DNA of 64,000 nucleotides from Candidatus Hydrogenedentota bacterium (GCA_012730045.1 JAAYBR010000031.1:1-64000); one strand, 5' to 3'. Positions 10,601 to 18,305 are shown, counted from the stretch's first letter. Numbers and translations are program-made. Notes: a model not told the origin generated them from the sequence alone.

Positions 10601-13304
10601 CGGCCCCGTCCGCGGCGCGGGCGGCGTTGGGGAACTGGCCGCGCAGGAGCAGCGCGGCGGCAAGCTGGGGCGCGTCGGCGAAGTTGGGGTCGAGCTTGTT
10701 GACCGCGCGGTCGCCGTAGGGGGTGGAAATGTAGGCGACGTTGCGCGCCTCGCTGTGGGCCGTGATGAAGCGGTTGATGTCGGCCCACTCCTTGGGCTGG
10801 AAGGCCGGGGAGGCGCCCGCGTCGGCCATCTTCTGGAGTTCATAGTGGACGGCGAGGGTGCGGTCGCCCAGTTCGCCGACCTCGTCCGTGGCGCCGTTGT
10901 TGTTGTTGTCGTCGTTGTCAGATTCGGCGAAGGGGTTGCGCAGGGGGGCGCGCTGGAGGAACTCGGCGGGGTCGTCTATGCCCTCAAGCATGCCCAGGGC
11001 GCGGTAGTAGGCGGCGGTGCTGCTGTTGAGAACGTCGTCGGTCCACAGAACGGGCGCGGAGGCGGGCGGGGTGCCGGAGAGCTGCAGCTTTGACCACTCG
11101 CTGAGCCGGGGCAGGTAGAGGCCGGAGTCGGGGAGGCCGGAGGCGTTTTCGTCGCGCCGGGAGAAGGCGAGGAGGAAGCTGTTGACGTTGTCATCGGCGC
11201 GGCCGAGGCCGGGGGCGGTGACGTCGTAGTCGTAGGGCTGGGCCGTGAGGCTTCCGGCGGGGTTGACGGGCGCCTCAAAGTCCCACAGGTTTCTTTCAGG
11301 GAGGCCGACCCTGACGCCCGCGCCCATGAGCATGTTCCATGTCTCGGCGGCGCGCTGGACGCCCATTGCGGGGAGGATGCGTGTCTCGTATTCGGCGGGG
11401 GTGAGGGCCTGGCTCATGCCGCGGACCACGCGGGTGGCTGGGTTGGCCAGTGCGAGGGTGTCTTGGTGTCCGTAGGTGTGGAGGCCGCCTGCGTTGAGGT
11501 TGGCCTTTCCGGACTCGTCGGCGACGTGGACGGCCATGCGGCCGACGACCTCGCAGACGGACTCGGCGCTGACGCCGAGGACGTAGGCGGGGCAGGTGCA
11601 GGTGGCCCCGGTGGGGGTGCCGTCGGGGCGGCGCACGGGGATCTCGTGGTAGGTGGAAAAGGCGGTGTGTGACAGGGAGAAGGCCGCGGCCACGACGTCG
11701 AGGTTCAGGGGGCGGAAGCCCTTGTCGGTGAGGACGGGCACGGAGATGGGGGGGCAGTCGTAGGTGCCGTCGTCTTTCAGGGTGACAAATTCCGGCCCGG
11801 GGGCGGCGTAGGCGGTGAACCCGTTGACGTGGAGGTCGTAGTCGTTGTCCACCGTGTCCACGTTGCCGATGTTCAGGATGGCCGGCGCGGCGGGCAGGCC
11901 GTCCAGGTCCACGCGGGGCGCGCGGATTTGGTCGGGCAGGGTGAGGTAGACGTATTCCAGCGCGTTGCCGTTTGCCGCGTTGGGGCGGCGGTCGGCGGGC
12001 GTGATCTCGCCGTCGTTGTCCATGTCCACGGGCACGGAGAGGCCGGGCAGGGGCAGGGTGAGGCGGTAGGCGGCGACGGGGGTGGGATAGTCCGGGTCCT
12101 GTTCGCGGATGACGGCGCCGGAGCCGTCCACGGCGTAGACGAAGGCGCCGAGTTCGAAGTTGCGGCGGATTTCGCCCTCGTCGGTGGCGTCGAGCCCCTC
12201 GGAGGCGACGGTGGGGTCGTAGAACTTGCTGTCGGGGTAGCCGTCGAGGTCGTTGTCCACGCCGTCGCCGGAGAGGTCCGCGTCCTTGGGGAGGGGAATC
12301 CAGGCGCTGTCGCGCAGGCCGTCGCCGTCGCTGTCGAAGTCGGCCCAGAGGTCCACGAAATTGGCGGGGAAATACCCGTCGGTGCCGGACGGCGCGAAGG
12401 GGAGGAAGGTGGAGCCGTCATTCCGCTCGACGATGACCTGGCCGGCGAAGTCGGGGGTGACGAAGGGGAACCTGCGGTCCATTTCGGCGGTCATGGTGAA
12501 GCGGTCGAAGCGCTGGGAGAGGCCCGCGGCCGTGAGGGCGTTGTTGACGTCCGTGAGGGTGAGCCGGACGCCCGCGGCGTCCACCAGGCGCATGTCCTTT
12601 TCGGAGGCGAAGAGGAGGATGGTCTGGCCGCTCCATCGGGGCACGGCGAGCCAGGGGGCGGTGCGCGGGCCGCGGAAGAGGGGCTCGCGGACGCCGTCGG
12701 GGGTGGTGTCGGCGGGGTCGGCGGCGTCGCCGTCGCCCCGGTAGAACTGGGCGTAGAGGATGCCGCCGGAGAGGAGGCCGGCTTCGCGCAGGGCGCGCTC
12801 GACGGGCTCGAGGGTGAAGGCGGTGCGGCCGCCGTCCCAGGGGGCGATGCCGTCCACCCAGGTCCATTCCTTGCCCGCGAAGGCGGCGCCGTTGAACAGG
12901 GTGCGCCAGGCGTGGTCGGTGGAGGTGGCGTTGGGGTTGACCTGGAGGTCGCGGTTGAGGGTGTACTGCGCGACGGCGAAGCCGGCGTCCACGAGGTACT
13001 GGGCGCGGACGGTGTGGACGACATTGACGGCGGTGGTGGACTCGATGCGGGTGACGGCGAAGAAGGTGAGGCCGATGGCGAGCAGCACGGCCATGATCGA
13101 AAGGGCGACGATGAGGGCCGCGCCCGAGTTCCGGTGCAGTTTGCCGTGCCGCCGGGGTCCCGCCGGCCCTGTCTTGCCCCAGGCGGCGGCGGGGGCCCCG
13201 CCCGGGTTCCGGTGCAGTCTTCCGTACCGCCGGCGTCCCGCCGGCCTTGTCTTGCCCCAGGCGACGGCGTGGGCCCCGCCCGGGTTCCGGTGCAGTCTGC
13301 GCAT
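4689..13304 (-). CDS. giant GspK/PilX-like minor pseudopilin (2871 aa)
   Basis: Class III-like prepilin N-terminus: a Gly at residue 61 precedes AALIVALSIMAVLLAIG, the hydrophobic assembly helix. The residue at +5 is Val rather than Glu, as is usual for the GspK tip subunit. GspK-like landmarks are ADESGKANLNAG near residue 600 and GRLNLNTAE near 2615. Typical GspK is about 330 residues; here some 2000 residues separate these landmarks. The insert holds Ca-binding DxDxDG loops (near 320, 430 and again near 2828) and a lamin-tail-like domain around 1410-1500 (EYVEIANTTDQELDLSGW). The 61-residue leader contains three 26-residue repeats. It is preceded by GspJ-like and followed by beta-helix genes. 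Role as tip subunit or tip adhesin is inferred from the family; AGGA lies 10 bases before the ATG. Confidence 0.8.
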   Translation of the reverse strand: MRRLHRNPGGAHAVAWGKTRPAGRRRYGRLHRNPGGAPAAAWGKTGPAGPRRHGKLHRNSGAALIVALSIMAVLLAIGLTFFAVTRIESTTAVNVVHTVRAQYLVDAGFAVAQYTLNRDLQVNPNATSTDHAWRTLFNGAAFAGKEWTWVDGIAPWDGGRTAFTLEPVERALREAGLLSGGILYAQFYRGDGDAADPADTTPDGVREPLFRGPRTAPWLAVPRWSGQTILLFASEKDMRLVDAAGVRLTLTDVNNALTAAGLSQRFDRFTMTAEMDRRFPFVTPDFAGQVIVERNDGSTFLPFAPSGTDGYFPANFVDLWADFDSDGDGLRDSAWIPLPKDADLSGDGVDNDLDGYPDSKFYDPTVASEGLDATDEGEIRRNFELGAFVYAVDGSGAVIREQDPDYPTPVAAYRLTLPLPGLSVPVDMDNDGEITPADRRPNAANGNALEYVYLTLPDQIRAPRVDLDGLPAAPAILNIGNVDTVDNDYDLHVNGFTAYAAPGPEFVTLKDDGTYDCPPISVPVLTDKGFRPLNLDVVAAAFSLSHTAFSTYHEIPVRRPDGTPTGATCTCPAYVLGVSAESVCEVVGRMAVHVADESGKANLNAGGLHTYGHQDTLALANPATRVVRGMSQALTPAEYETRILPAMGVQRAAETWNMLMGAGVRVGLPERNLWDFEAPVNPAGSLTAQPYDYDVTAPGLGRADDNVNSFLLAFSRRDENASGLPDSGLYLPRLSEWSKLQLSGTPPASAPVLWTDDVLNSSTAAYYRALGMLEGIDDPAEFLQRAPLRNPFAESDNDDNNNNGATDEVGELGDRTLAVHYELQKMADAGASPAFQPKEWADINRFITAHSEARNVAYISTPYGDRAVNKLDPNFADAPQLAAALLLRGQFPNAARAADGAGMDATVRSFAFGLRQSNKTLRGALLGGNNAAPGLFPADAQLQALQTAVNVADHRDRDAVRSLLVMEKRGSANLDNEPAEPLNERERVRRQDLFPAGSIQEYFSDSFGITPEFNDISAVDPWWAAITDSNPDPDIFEGQNRLLSYAAAGAEAIRITEIMPRPVRRVEAEILPLAGQAAYQIDLLMQRPSADTVNWTAANIPFFNLNPAPYAEMPAFDMDRMTAMAAPEWKLRTYYQEVDGTGAIVSEQPILGSQTGYRYTVPAGTVWTPLENDPANVNPDVMEFRFRATDGLPAGRYYLTLNVTDPVTGAVTVDNTNQLEYSIRYTTMASGTESVASNIARIVNIPDAYDVDGDGLNDDLTVERAQLLADYCAKYFQTVDEPEFLATGAGTPPGWVFLPSRALEDPAPLNPSDYAAIEQYFLILYGSDPTVPTLTDLLGDQHNGAFLDTVVATDTPSTRTLTVIVPPAGAAYDTLCVAVRLKPIEANLYLLDPATGLPLMDPVSGQPIPRHLSVNFFDFSQEPDHEYVEIANTTDQELDLSGWTLEVGIPNPAGLDTNPEMRDPFKSVWEVPAQTRIAAKGRLLLTFTDQQGATKAPPLDTYRDTIPPDPDFATPGANGIGMARYDIEGVPATMTATDNPIAYVTVPPIGDTSPDINYGALSDSSVQGISGSFPGGLVEGTGSVFSRRAPAYDGSTDPPTPVPPTDYVDNDGDGVSSQRRYFPPVPPPPSTPNDILDTDGALEEIRTHGNAAGVVPAFARIVPMVNRRLWEDAPYTDAAKPVPLTEINSVKRVAQLVLRGGVLPNYPERDGYDNDGDGGYIAKDSTGLDLTPDGAILRRYIRGTLDKDMVDNDFNGYVDENGADYEDADPAVTLWYHANAFLSEGVDEGNAPLTYLGQRPRVYGPGSFEAGTFGIGYTPAVSSYINDWLNGSAYAGSEVVRQGYDFSLGGAYDNYALPGVTPFGVTPGDSPEWAAFVERRWNPGDNVIVTLYVGDSAFGRVADQATYREYDVINRTVDDIVESPYYVDGYNNYDTAGAWQGAGGTALENRVALDLTRLSYWPPDQMGLDFYRALERKHPLYAGDRFGTSNRWEPTDGAYDDWADSPAWYEQAYTSSGGGSIEPRFGLDVVYTATPKEHVARLFGHAMAGSPLRMNLTERLWENPADLAAGFFGGAGPEDTAPMLAMRTWDATVKNTPGKLRQFLENDEVVFPGDDGVYVNHAHAFRRSGTGNVPYATLADLMRVPMPLFEHSLDTDFRIPSAYVNTRYQPNDFSPYEAALQNRPPGNTAGIVWRQDLSVRAAVLANAAPLNPHRAQPMRTRMAGLGDLTELSALDPVVLTVGQAGFAPLWPNPARSDIDERAESYDDFFQRFVQWTDPDNSPATPDVPPFYWSPVYLFADGNAVAEPYAPFPVFGELNGGATRYTGPPERITLPSTAVWNWPVVLNQDFLLDTARPAPVFGAMLPAEAGRRWPVARRAVMFVSKHDTAAGEANRPEAVFTWDAEDGLVNGTYIAYVGTFVPGMADQLDHLQKVVTGLSDDGAAALGLADRLDEPPLPLDSTGSVLEPRLAGLMQLEKNRDAGTADRFDPLLALEFVTDRTTASRVAPRLDTLPAAVTPEARAALQARALAHPADWYPPDDDPALGGVPSGVAYRADGDGMILYSHDASMAWRPRLVRVTDNFLALRVRNLGRPDQVACVTCVVLTPAPRTVGRLNLNTAETGQYRVESSTGGPPTDYLFNPLLGLPGIVKAYDSLAGVIQAKRQRLAPRREDSLGMPSLPEFLAVGPPLGFTPNPVLGNPLQDQLYPSDTYPLIPSLTNPKAWDKDYEGLASLRLMSMLVSQRPHHPDGRYFTLLASVAAGAGEDGILGNEDGVLPPVRPLSNYRHAEERYNEVYQRFAGLANLVETRSDMFEILVTVQEGNLSDLDGDGRLDYRGRMNSEEFVKTAESAGRAIYERRARKDASEEARGVR
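13131..13296 (-). repeat. 78-bp in-frame tandem repeat in prepilin leader
   Basis: The decamer CCGGTGCAGT recurs at 13131, 13209 and 13287, exactly 78 bases apart, and the intervening sequence is repeated with few changes. In protein terms a 26-residue unit beginning LHRN(P/S)GGA is present twice before the final copy that leads into the pilin helix. Removing two units would leave a 9-residue leader ending in Gly, the usual length for a prepilin, so the array looks like a recent duplication of the leader. Confidence 0.93.
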
Positions 13305-13351
13305 GCGTTACATCCTGTCGTGTGGGCCGCGGCGCGGGCCGCGGGCCGGTG

Positions 13352-14647
13352 TCACCTGGAGCCGCGCATGTAGGCTGCGGGCAGGTCCACTTTCTGCTGG
13401 TACCACTGGGTCATGGGCGGCAAATCCGATCTGGCCGGGGCGGCGTAGAGCCAGAAGCCCGGCGCCAGCCACGCGGGCAGCCGCGACACCACGGGGTCGC
13501 CGGCCGTCTGCTCGGGGTCTGAAAGGTCGCCCGCCGCCTGGAAATCGGCCGCCAGGTCCTGCATCTCGTCGGGGCCGGGATTGACCGCCATGCCGAGCAG
13601 GAGCGCCCGCGACGCGGGATTGTTGTACAGCGTGTTGAACACGGGGCCGCTGGTGCCGTCCTCCATGCCGTAGAAGAAGAAGGAGGAGAGGTCGAGGGCG
13701 TTCACGGGCCGGAGCTGGCCCGAGACCGGGTCGGGCCGGTAGACGGGATTGCCCCCGTCGCACAGCACGGCCTCGATGATCAGGTTCTCCACCACCTCGT
13801 AGTCGGGCCAGCTGGGGTGGTTGGCCTGGCATTCCCCAACACAGTCAGAGTCTCCGCCGCACAGCGCCACGCAGTCCTCGGCCCAGAAATCCACGGGGGC
13901 CAGGGTGTGGTAGGCGATCCTGGGGAACCCGTACAGGGGCATGCCGCCGGTCATGCGGTGCATCATGTCGCGGTTGTTGAGCGCCTCGAGGAAAAAGGTC
14001 GCGTTGCGCAGGGGGGCGACGAGCTTGGCGAAGTCGGAGACGTAGCCCGAGCCGTCCACGGGGAGTTCCTGGCCGAAGGCGTTGAGGCTGGTGGCACCGG
14101 TGTGGTCCTCGTAGCGGAGCAGGGAGCCGAGGCGTATCTGCACGTTGAAGTCGTAGAAGCTGTCGGCGCCCATGACGGGCGGATAGACGCTCAGGAACAG
14201 GGCCTCCTCGGTGGGGGCCTGGCGCAGGAACAGCTCGCGGACCTCGCTCCACTTGAGGGGCATCTCGACGAGGAAGGTCTCCGCCCCGGGGCGGATGACG
14301 TAGGCCACGCGGCCGAAGGCGCCGTCCTCGAGCGCGCCGAGGTACATGAAGCCGTTGGGCTCGCCGTAGAAGCGGGTGAGGCCCCGCGTGTCGTCCGTCG
14401 TGAACGCCACCTTGATGTCCTGCTCGAGCACGGCCAGGGCGTTGCGCGCGCGCTCCATGTTGTTGAGCATGGCGTAGCCCTGGCGCACGGTCCGCGTGGT
14501 GCCGGAGATCAGCAGGGCGATGCTGCCCATGATGACCAGGAAAATGGCCATGGACACGAGCATCTCCACGAGCGTGAAGCCCGCCGTGCCGGTCCGCGCC
14601 TGTTTGTGCCCGTCCGCCGGGGCGCGCTGGTCAGCGCTCGGTGACAT
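13352..14647 (-). CDS. GspJ/PilW-like minor pseudopilin
   Basis: 431-residue protein with a prepilin leader ending in Gly followed by FTLVEMLVSMAIFLVIMGS (Glu at +5), matching GspJ/PilW-type minor pseudopilins. I chose the ATG at 14647 because it gives a 22-residue charged leader and overlaps the upstream gene by 17 bases; a longer reading frame exists but lacks support. It is about twice the usual GspJ length. The C-terminal half carries a Cys pattern CX3C-X5-CX3C around residues 257-271 not typical of the family. In the assembled machine it would sit in the tip complex with the GspI- and GspK-like products encoded on either side. Confidence 0.82.
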   Translation of the reverse strand: MSPSADQRAPADGHKQARTGTAGFTLVEMLVSMAIFLVIMGSIALLISGTTRTVRQGYAMLNNMERARNALAVLEQDIKVAFTTDDTRGLTRFYGEPNGFMYLGALEDGAFGRVAYVIRPGAETFLVEMPLKWSEVRELFLRQAPTEEALFLSVYPPVMGADSFYDFNVQIRLGSLLRYEDHTGATSLNAFGQELPVDGSGYVSDFAKLVAPLRNATFFLEALNNRDMMHRMTGGMPLYGFPRIAYHTLAPVDFWAEDCVALCGGDSDCVGECQANHPSWPDYEVVENLIIEAVLCDGGNPVYRPDPVSGQLRPVNALDLSSFFFYGMEDGTSGPVFNTLYNNPASRALLLGMAVNPGPDEMQDLAADFQAAGDLSDPEQTAGDPVVSRLPAWLAPGFWLYAAPARSDLPPMTQWYQQKVDLPAAYMRGSR

Positions 14648-15032
14648 AGGTGACAAACTCCTCCTCCCTGCCGCTGTTGAGCCGCACCGAGAAGACCACA
14701 CGGTAGAGGTCGTCGCCGGGGCCGCCGACGCGGGTGGCCGTGGCGCGCCAGGAGTCGTAGAGGGTGTAGGCGCGGGCCGACGCCTCCACGACGTGGTAGG
14801 TGTTGTTGTTCACCCAGCTGGACAGGGAGGCGCCCGCGCCGCCCGTGCGCACCTCGCTGAGCTGGGTGCGCGCCAGCGCCGCGATGACCGTCCGCTCCGA
14901 CGCCACGCGCTGCTGCGCCAAAGACGCCGGAAACAGCGACATGACCGCCATGATCCCCACGGCCAGGATCGTCAGGGCGATCACCACCTCGAGAAGCGTG
15001 AAGCCGGCGTTGTCGGGGCGGGTGTGTCTCAT
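14631..15032 (-). CDS. GspI/PilV-like minor pseudopilin
   Basis: 133-residue protein beginning with a 9-residue leader (MRHTRPDNAG) and the prepilin helix FTLLEVVIALTILAVGIMAVMSL, with Glu at +5 after the Gly cleavage point. Length and helix fit GspI/PilV. The ATG at 15032 overlaps the TGA of the GspH-like gene (ATGA), so translation is probably coupled; an upstream in-frame extension of 34 residues runs inside that gene and is rejected. The next gene downstream, GspJ-like, starts within its last codons. Part of the minor pseudopilin tip set. Confidence 0.85.
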   Translation of the reverse strand: MRHTRPDNAGFTLLEVVIALTILAVGIMAVMSLFPASLAQQRVASERTVIAALARTQLSEVRTGGAGASLSSWVNNNTYHVVEASARAYTLYDSWRATATRVGGPGDDLYRVVFSVRLNSGREEEFVTYVTER

Positions 15033-15913
15033 GGCGCTTGCAGGCTCCCCGTCTTGATGCGGCCCGTGGACCGGTAAATGGTCACCTCCTGACCCTGGTA
15101 CCCCATCGTGCCCTGCTCGGTCCCGCTTTTCCATAGGTTCAGGTCCAGATCGTCAAAGGTCTTGGAGGTCCACATCCGCTCCTCGCGCGGCTCGTCGGGC
15201 ATGGGCGCGAAGAGGATGCGGAAACGCTGCTTGTCCTCATCGGAAAGCAGTGAACCCTTTCCGTCGAAGATATGGCCCAGATATATCTCCACATCGGCGG
15301 CGGCAAACTCCGCCTCTCGCACCGCAAGCTGGGGGTCTATGTAGCTCCGGTAGACGCGCACCGGCGCCATGCCCAATTCCTTGGTGCCCGCATCGGCCGC
15401 CTGAAAAAAGAACGGCTTATAATCCGGCCCGTCTGGCGGCGGATCGCCCGTGACGTTGTACTTCAGTCCGCTGGGGGGCTGGTCGTAGCTGTCGGGCGGC
15501 TTCTGGAGGAGAACGCAGTAGCCGGAAATGAAGGGCTGGAAGTCGGCGCCGTGCTGCGGCGTGGGCACGTAGAGGCCCGCGTAGGAGGTTCCGGCGTCCT
15601 TCGGGAGCTGGTAGACGACCATGGCCCCGGAGAGGACCCGCACGGTCTGGCCGAGGATGGTGTCGTCCACCGGGAAGGGCGCGATCTCGTAGATGACCGC
15701 CGTGTTCACATTGTACGTGGCGGCATAGACCCGCGCCGCGCGCAGCATGGAGGTGAGGGGCCGCACGCCGCGCTGGAGGTCGTTCTGCGAGAACATCCGC
15801 ACCACGGGGATGGAAATCGCCGTGAGGATGCCGATGACCGCCAGCACGACGATCAGCTCGACGAGGCTGAACCCCGCCGCGCCGCCGCCGCTATGTCGCG
15901 CTTCCCGCCGCAT
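15029..15913 (-). CDS. GspH/FimT-like pseudopilin
   Basis: 294-residue protein with leader MRREARHSGGGAAG and helix FSLVELIVVLAVIGILTAISIP, the class III prepilin signature with Glu at +5. The following LTSMLRAARVYAATYN segment is the conserved alpha1-C region of GspH/FimT. GGGAG lies 8 bases before the ATG. At 294 residues it is longer than classical GspH (about 170), the extra part being a soluble globular domain with no recognised motif. It is 130 bases after the major pseudopilin gene, with a GC hairpin in the gap, and overlaps the GspI-like gene by four bases. Confidence 0.82.
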   Translation of the reverse strand: MRREARHSGGGAAGFSLVELIVVLAVIGILTAISIPVVRMFSQNDLQRGVRPLTSMLRAARVYAATYNVNTAVIYEIAPFPVDDTILGQTVRVLSGAMVVYQLPKDAGTSYAGLYVPTPQHGADFQPFISGYCVLLQKPPDSYDQPPSGLKYNVTGDPPPDGPDYKPFFFQAADAGTKELGMAPVRVYRSYIDPQLAVREAEFAAADVEIYLGHIFDGKGSLLSDEDKQRFRILFAPMPDEPREERMWTSKTFDDLDLNLWKSGTEQGTMGYQGQEVTIYRSTGRIKTGSLQAP

Positions 15914-16000
15914 GGCCGCTCCCGGAAAGGGGCTCCGCGCCCCGTTTCCCCGCAGGGGCGGGCCGGCACGCCGCCGTCCCGCCCCCCGGAATTTTCGCCG

Positions 16001-16030
16001 CCGGGGCGGGAGGAAAACCCCCCGCCCCGG
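16001..16030 (-). other. GC-rich hairpin between gspG-like and gspH-like genes
   Basis: Perfect 10-bp stem (CCGGGGCGGG pairing with CCCGCCCCGG, loop 10) lying 14 bases downstream of the major pseudopilin stop codon in the transcription direction. No U-tract follows it on the minus strand, so it is not a good intrinsic terminator. A stable hairpin just after the most abundant subunit could block 3' exonucleases or cause partial attenuation. Confidence 0.5.
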
Positions 16031-16043
16031 AAATCACACAAAA

Positions 16044-16946
16044 TCAGTTGTAGAACCGCTGCCAGGTGGCCGCCGGATCCCAGTTGTTGATGTCGTCGCC
16101 GCCGCCGATGTCCCCGGAGTCCTGGATGTTGAACCAGGAATACACATCATCGGCCTGGTAGGCAACCTGATAGATCATCTGGCCGCTGTTCATGTTCTCG
16201 CCGTAGGACCACACGTAGGCCGACTTGCCCGGATCGGCCGGGTAACCGACGCGGGTGGGCCAGGTGTCAAGATCCGGGATGACATCCGTCATGTTTATAA
16301 GAAGGTCCAAGCCGGTGCCGTCGTCAAGTATGTTGCGGAGGATGAAATTGTCGCGCCGGGCGGCCGCGTTCCCGGCGCTTGATCCGGATTCAACGCTGAA
16401 CTTGCGGAACGGGATGGGCGCGTTCACTGTCGTTCCGGGGAGTTTCGCGAACTTCCACGGACCCGGGAATATCTTGTACTGGTTGCCCCAGGGGTCAAGT
16501 CCGAGGTCCATGTAGTTGGTCCCAAGCTTGGCAATGATGTCCTTCTTGATCAAGTTGTTGCCCAAAGTCCCAAGCGCGGACCCGGTTTCCGGAAGCAACA
16601 CGTTGCGCCCGTAACGGAGCAAATCGTAGACCAGATTGCTGTACATCTCCACCACGGCAGGGAAATTGCCAACGATCCACCCTTCCCAGGTGGCAGGGCT
16701 TCCATCCCATCCCGCAAAGCGGGGCACGGCGCCGGGGGTGAAGAGCTGGTTGAGGTTTCCCTTGCCGGCGTCCGTGAGCATGGCGGTGAGGGCGAGCTCG
16801 ACGCCGTTGATTTCGGCGATGGCCCTGGTGACGCGGGCGCGGACGATGTATCGCTGGACGTTGGGGACGACGATGGCCGCGAGGATGGCGATGATGGCCA
16901 TGACCACGAGGAGCTCGACGAGGGTGAAACCTTGCTTTCTTTTCAT
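16044..16946 (-). CDS. GspG-like major pseudopilin
   Basis: 300-residue protein. A five-residue leader (MKRKQG, cleavage after Gly) precedes FTLVELLVVMAIIAILAAIVVPN, a textbook type II major pseudopilin helix with Glu at +5. The ATG at 16946 has GGAGGA 6 bases upstream and replaces a longer reading frame start. The next segment (RARVTRAIAEINGVELAL) and a DPWGNQYK motif are GspG hallmarks; the DPWG region is part of the Ca-stabilised loop. It is twice the length of classical GspG (about 145 residues), with inserted sequence before DPWG and an Asp/Gly-rich tail. First of four prepilin-type genes downstream of GspF; likely the most highly expressed subunit. Confidence 0.88.
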   Translation of the reverse strand: MKRKQGFTLVELLVVMAIIAILAAIVVPNVQRYIVRARVTRAIAEINGVELALTAMLTDAGKGNLNQLFTPGAVPRFAGWDGSPATWEGWIVGNFPAVVEMYSNLVYDLLRYGRNVLLPETGSALGTLGNNLIKKDIIAKLGTNYMDLGLDPWGNQYKIFPGPWKFAKLPGTTVNAPIPFRKFSVESGSSAGNAAARRDNFILRNILDDGTGLDLLINMTDVIPDLDTWPTRVGYPADPGKSAYVWSYGENMNSGQMIYQVAYQADDVYSWFNIQDSGDIGGGDDINNWDPAATWQRFYN

Positions 16947-17048
16947 TGCGGGTCCTCCTTGCGCCCCTGCGGGGCGGTTGTATTCCTTGGCTGCTGCGGA
17001 TGAAGCTCCTGCTTTCATAATACCCGGTTCCTTGTGGTTTGGGGGTTC

Positions 17049-18287
17049 CTACTGGTTGTTGATCTGGTCGCCCAGGGTGAAAATGGGGAGGTAGAGCGCG
17101 ACGACGATGAATCCGATGATTCCGCCGAGGACGATGATGATGAGGGGCTCGAGGAGGGAGAGCATGGCGTCCACGGCGTTTTCGACCTCGGCGTCGTAGA
17201 TGTCGGCGACCTTGACGAGCATGGCGTCGAGGGAGCCGGTCTCCTCGCCGACGTCAATCATGTTGACGACCATGGGGGGGAAGACCTTGCTCTTGTCGAG
17301 GGGGGCGGCGATGGTGTCGCCCTCCTTGACGCTCTCGTGGACCGTGTCCACGGCGTTCTGGATGACCTCGTTGCCGATGGTCTCGCGGGTGATCTTGAGG
17401 GCCTGGAGGATGGGCACGCCGGAGGTGATGAGGGTGCCGAGGGTGCGGGCGAAGCGGGCGACGGCGACCTTGGTGACGAGGTCGCCGATGAGGGGGACCT
17501 TGAGGATGATGCGGTCGAAGACGCGCTTGACCTGCTTGGACCGCATGGCGAGCTTGAGGCCGATGATGGTCCAGCAGATGGCGGTGAGGAGGATCCACCA
17601 CTTGTAGATCATGAAGTCCCCGGCGGCGATGAGCACCTTGGTGGGCGCGGGGAGGTCGCCGCCGAACTCGGTGAAGATGTCGGCGAAGACGGGGACGACC
17701 TTGAGGAGGAGGAAGCTGACAATGCCGCCGGCGATGAGGATGACGGCGATGGGGTAGATGAGGGCGCCCTTGACGCGGCGCTTGAGGGCCTCGCGGCGCT
17801 CCATGAAGATGGCCAGGCGCTGGAGGACGGTCTCGAGAAGGCCGCCGACCTCGCCGGCGCGGACCATGTTGACGTAGAGGCGGTCGAACTGCTTGGGGTG
17901 CTTGGCGAGGGCCTCGGCGAAGGTGGAGCCGGACTGGACGTCGGAGGCGACCTCGCGGAGGATGTCGCGGAGCTTGCAGGGCTTGAGCTGGGCGATGAGC
18001 ACGTTGACGCTGCGCAGGAGGGGGAGGCCGGCGTCAATCAGGGTGGAGAGCTGGCGGGTCATGACGACCAGCTCCTTGGTCTTGACGCCGCCGAAGTAGA
18101 GCTCGTCGAGGCCCTTCTTCTTGCGGGCGGCGCGGCGCTCGTCGCCCTTGGTGGCCTCGCGCACGTTGGTGGGGAAGAGGCCCAGGGAGCGGATGTCGTT
18201 GAGGGCGAGGGCCTGGTTGTCGGCGGCGATGACGCCGAAAATCTGCTTGCCCTCCCGGTTCAGGGCGTAGTAGGCGTATTTTTGCAT
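17049..18287 (-). CDS. GspF/PilC inner-membrane platform protein
   Basis: 412-residue polytopic protein with two GspF domains. The N-terminal part (YAYYALNREGKQIFGVI, then LVVMTRQLSTLIDAGLPLLRSV) and the repeat copy (VARFARTLGTLITSGVPILQAL) are the family signatures, and there are three hydrophobic segments: about 165-190, 215-235 and a C-terminal one (LEPLIIIVLGGIIGFIVVALYLP). The platform couples the ATPase to pseudopilus growth. AAGGAG sits 9 bases before the ATG; the gene follows the second GspE-type ATPase by 18 bases, so ATPase and platform are co-translated from one message. Confidence 0.93.
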   Translation of the reverse strand: MQKYAYYALNREGKQIFGVIAADNQALALNDIRSLGLFPTNVREATKGDERRAARKKKGLDELYFGGVKTKELVVMTRQLSTLIDAGLPLLRSVNVLIAQLKPCKLRDILREVASDVQSGSTFAEALAKHPKQFDRLYVNMVRAGEVGGLLETVLQRLAIFMERREALKRRVKGALIYPIAVILIAGGIVSFLLLKVVPVFADIFTEFGGDLPAPTKVLIAAGDFMIYKWWILLTAICWTIIGLKLAMRSKQVKRVFDRIILKVPLIGDLVTKVAVARFARTLGTLITSGVPILQALKITRETIGNEVIQNAVDTVHESVKEGDTIAAPLDKSKVFPPMVVNMIDVGEETGSLDAMLVKVADIYDAEVENAVDAMLSLLEPLIIIVLGGIIGFIVVALYLPIFTLGDQINNQ

Positions 18288-18305
18288 GGTGTCCCGCTCC
18301 TTTCC

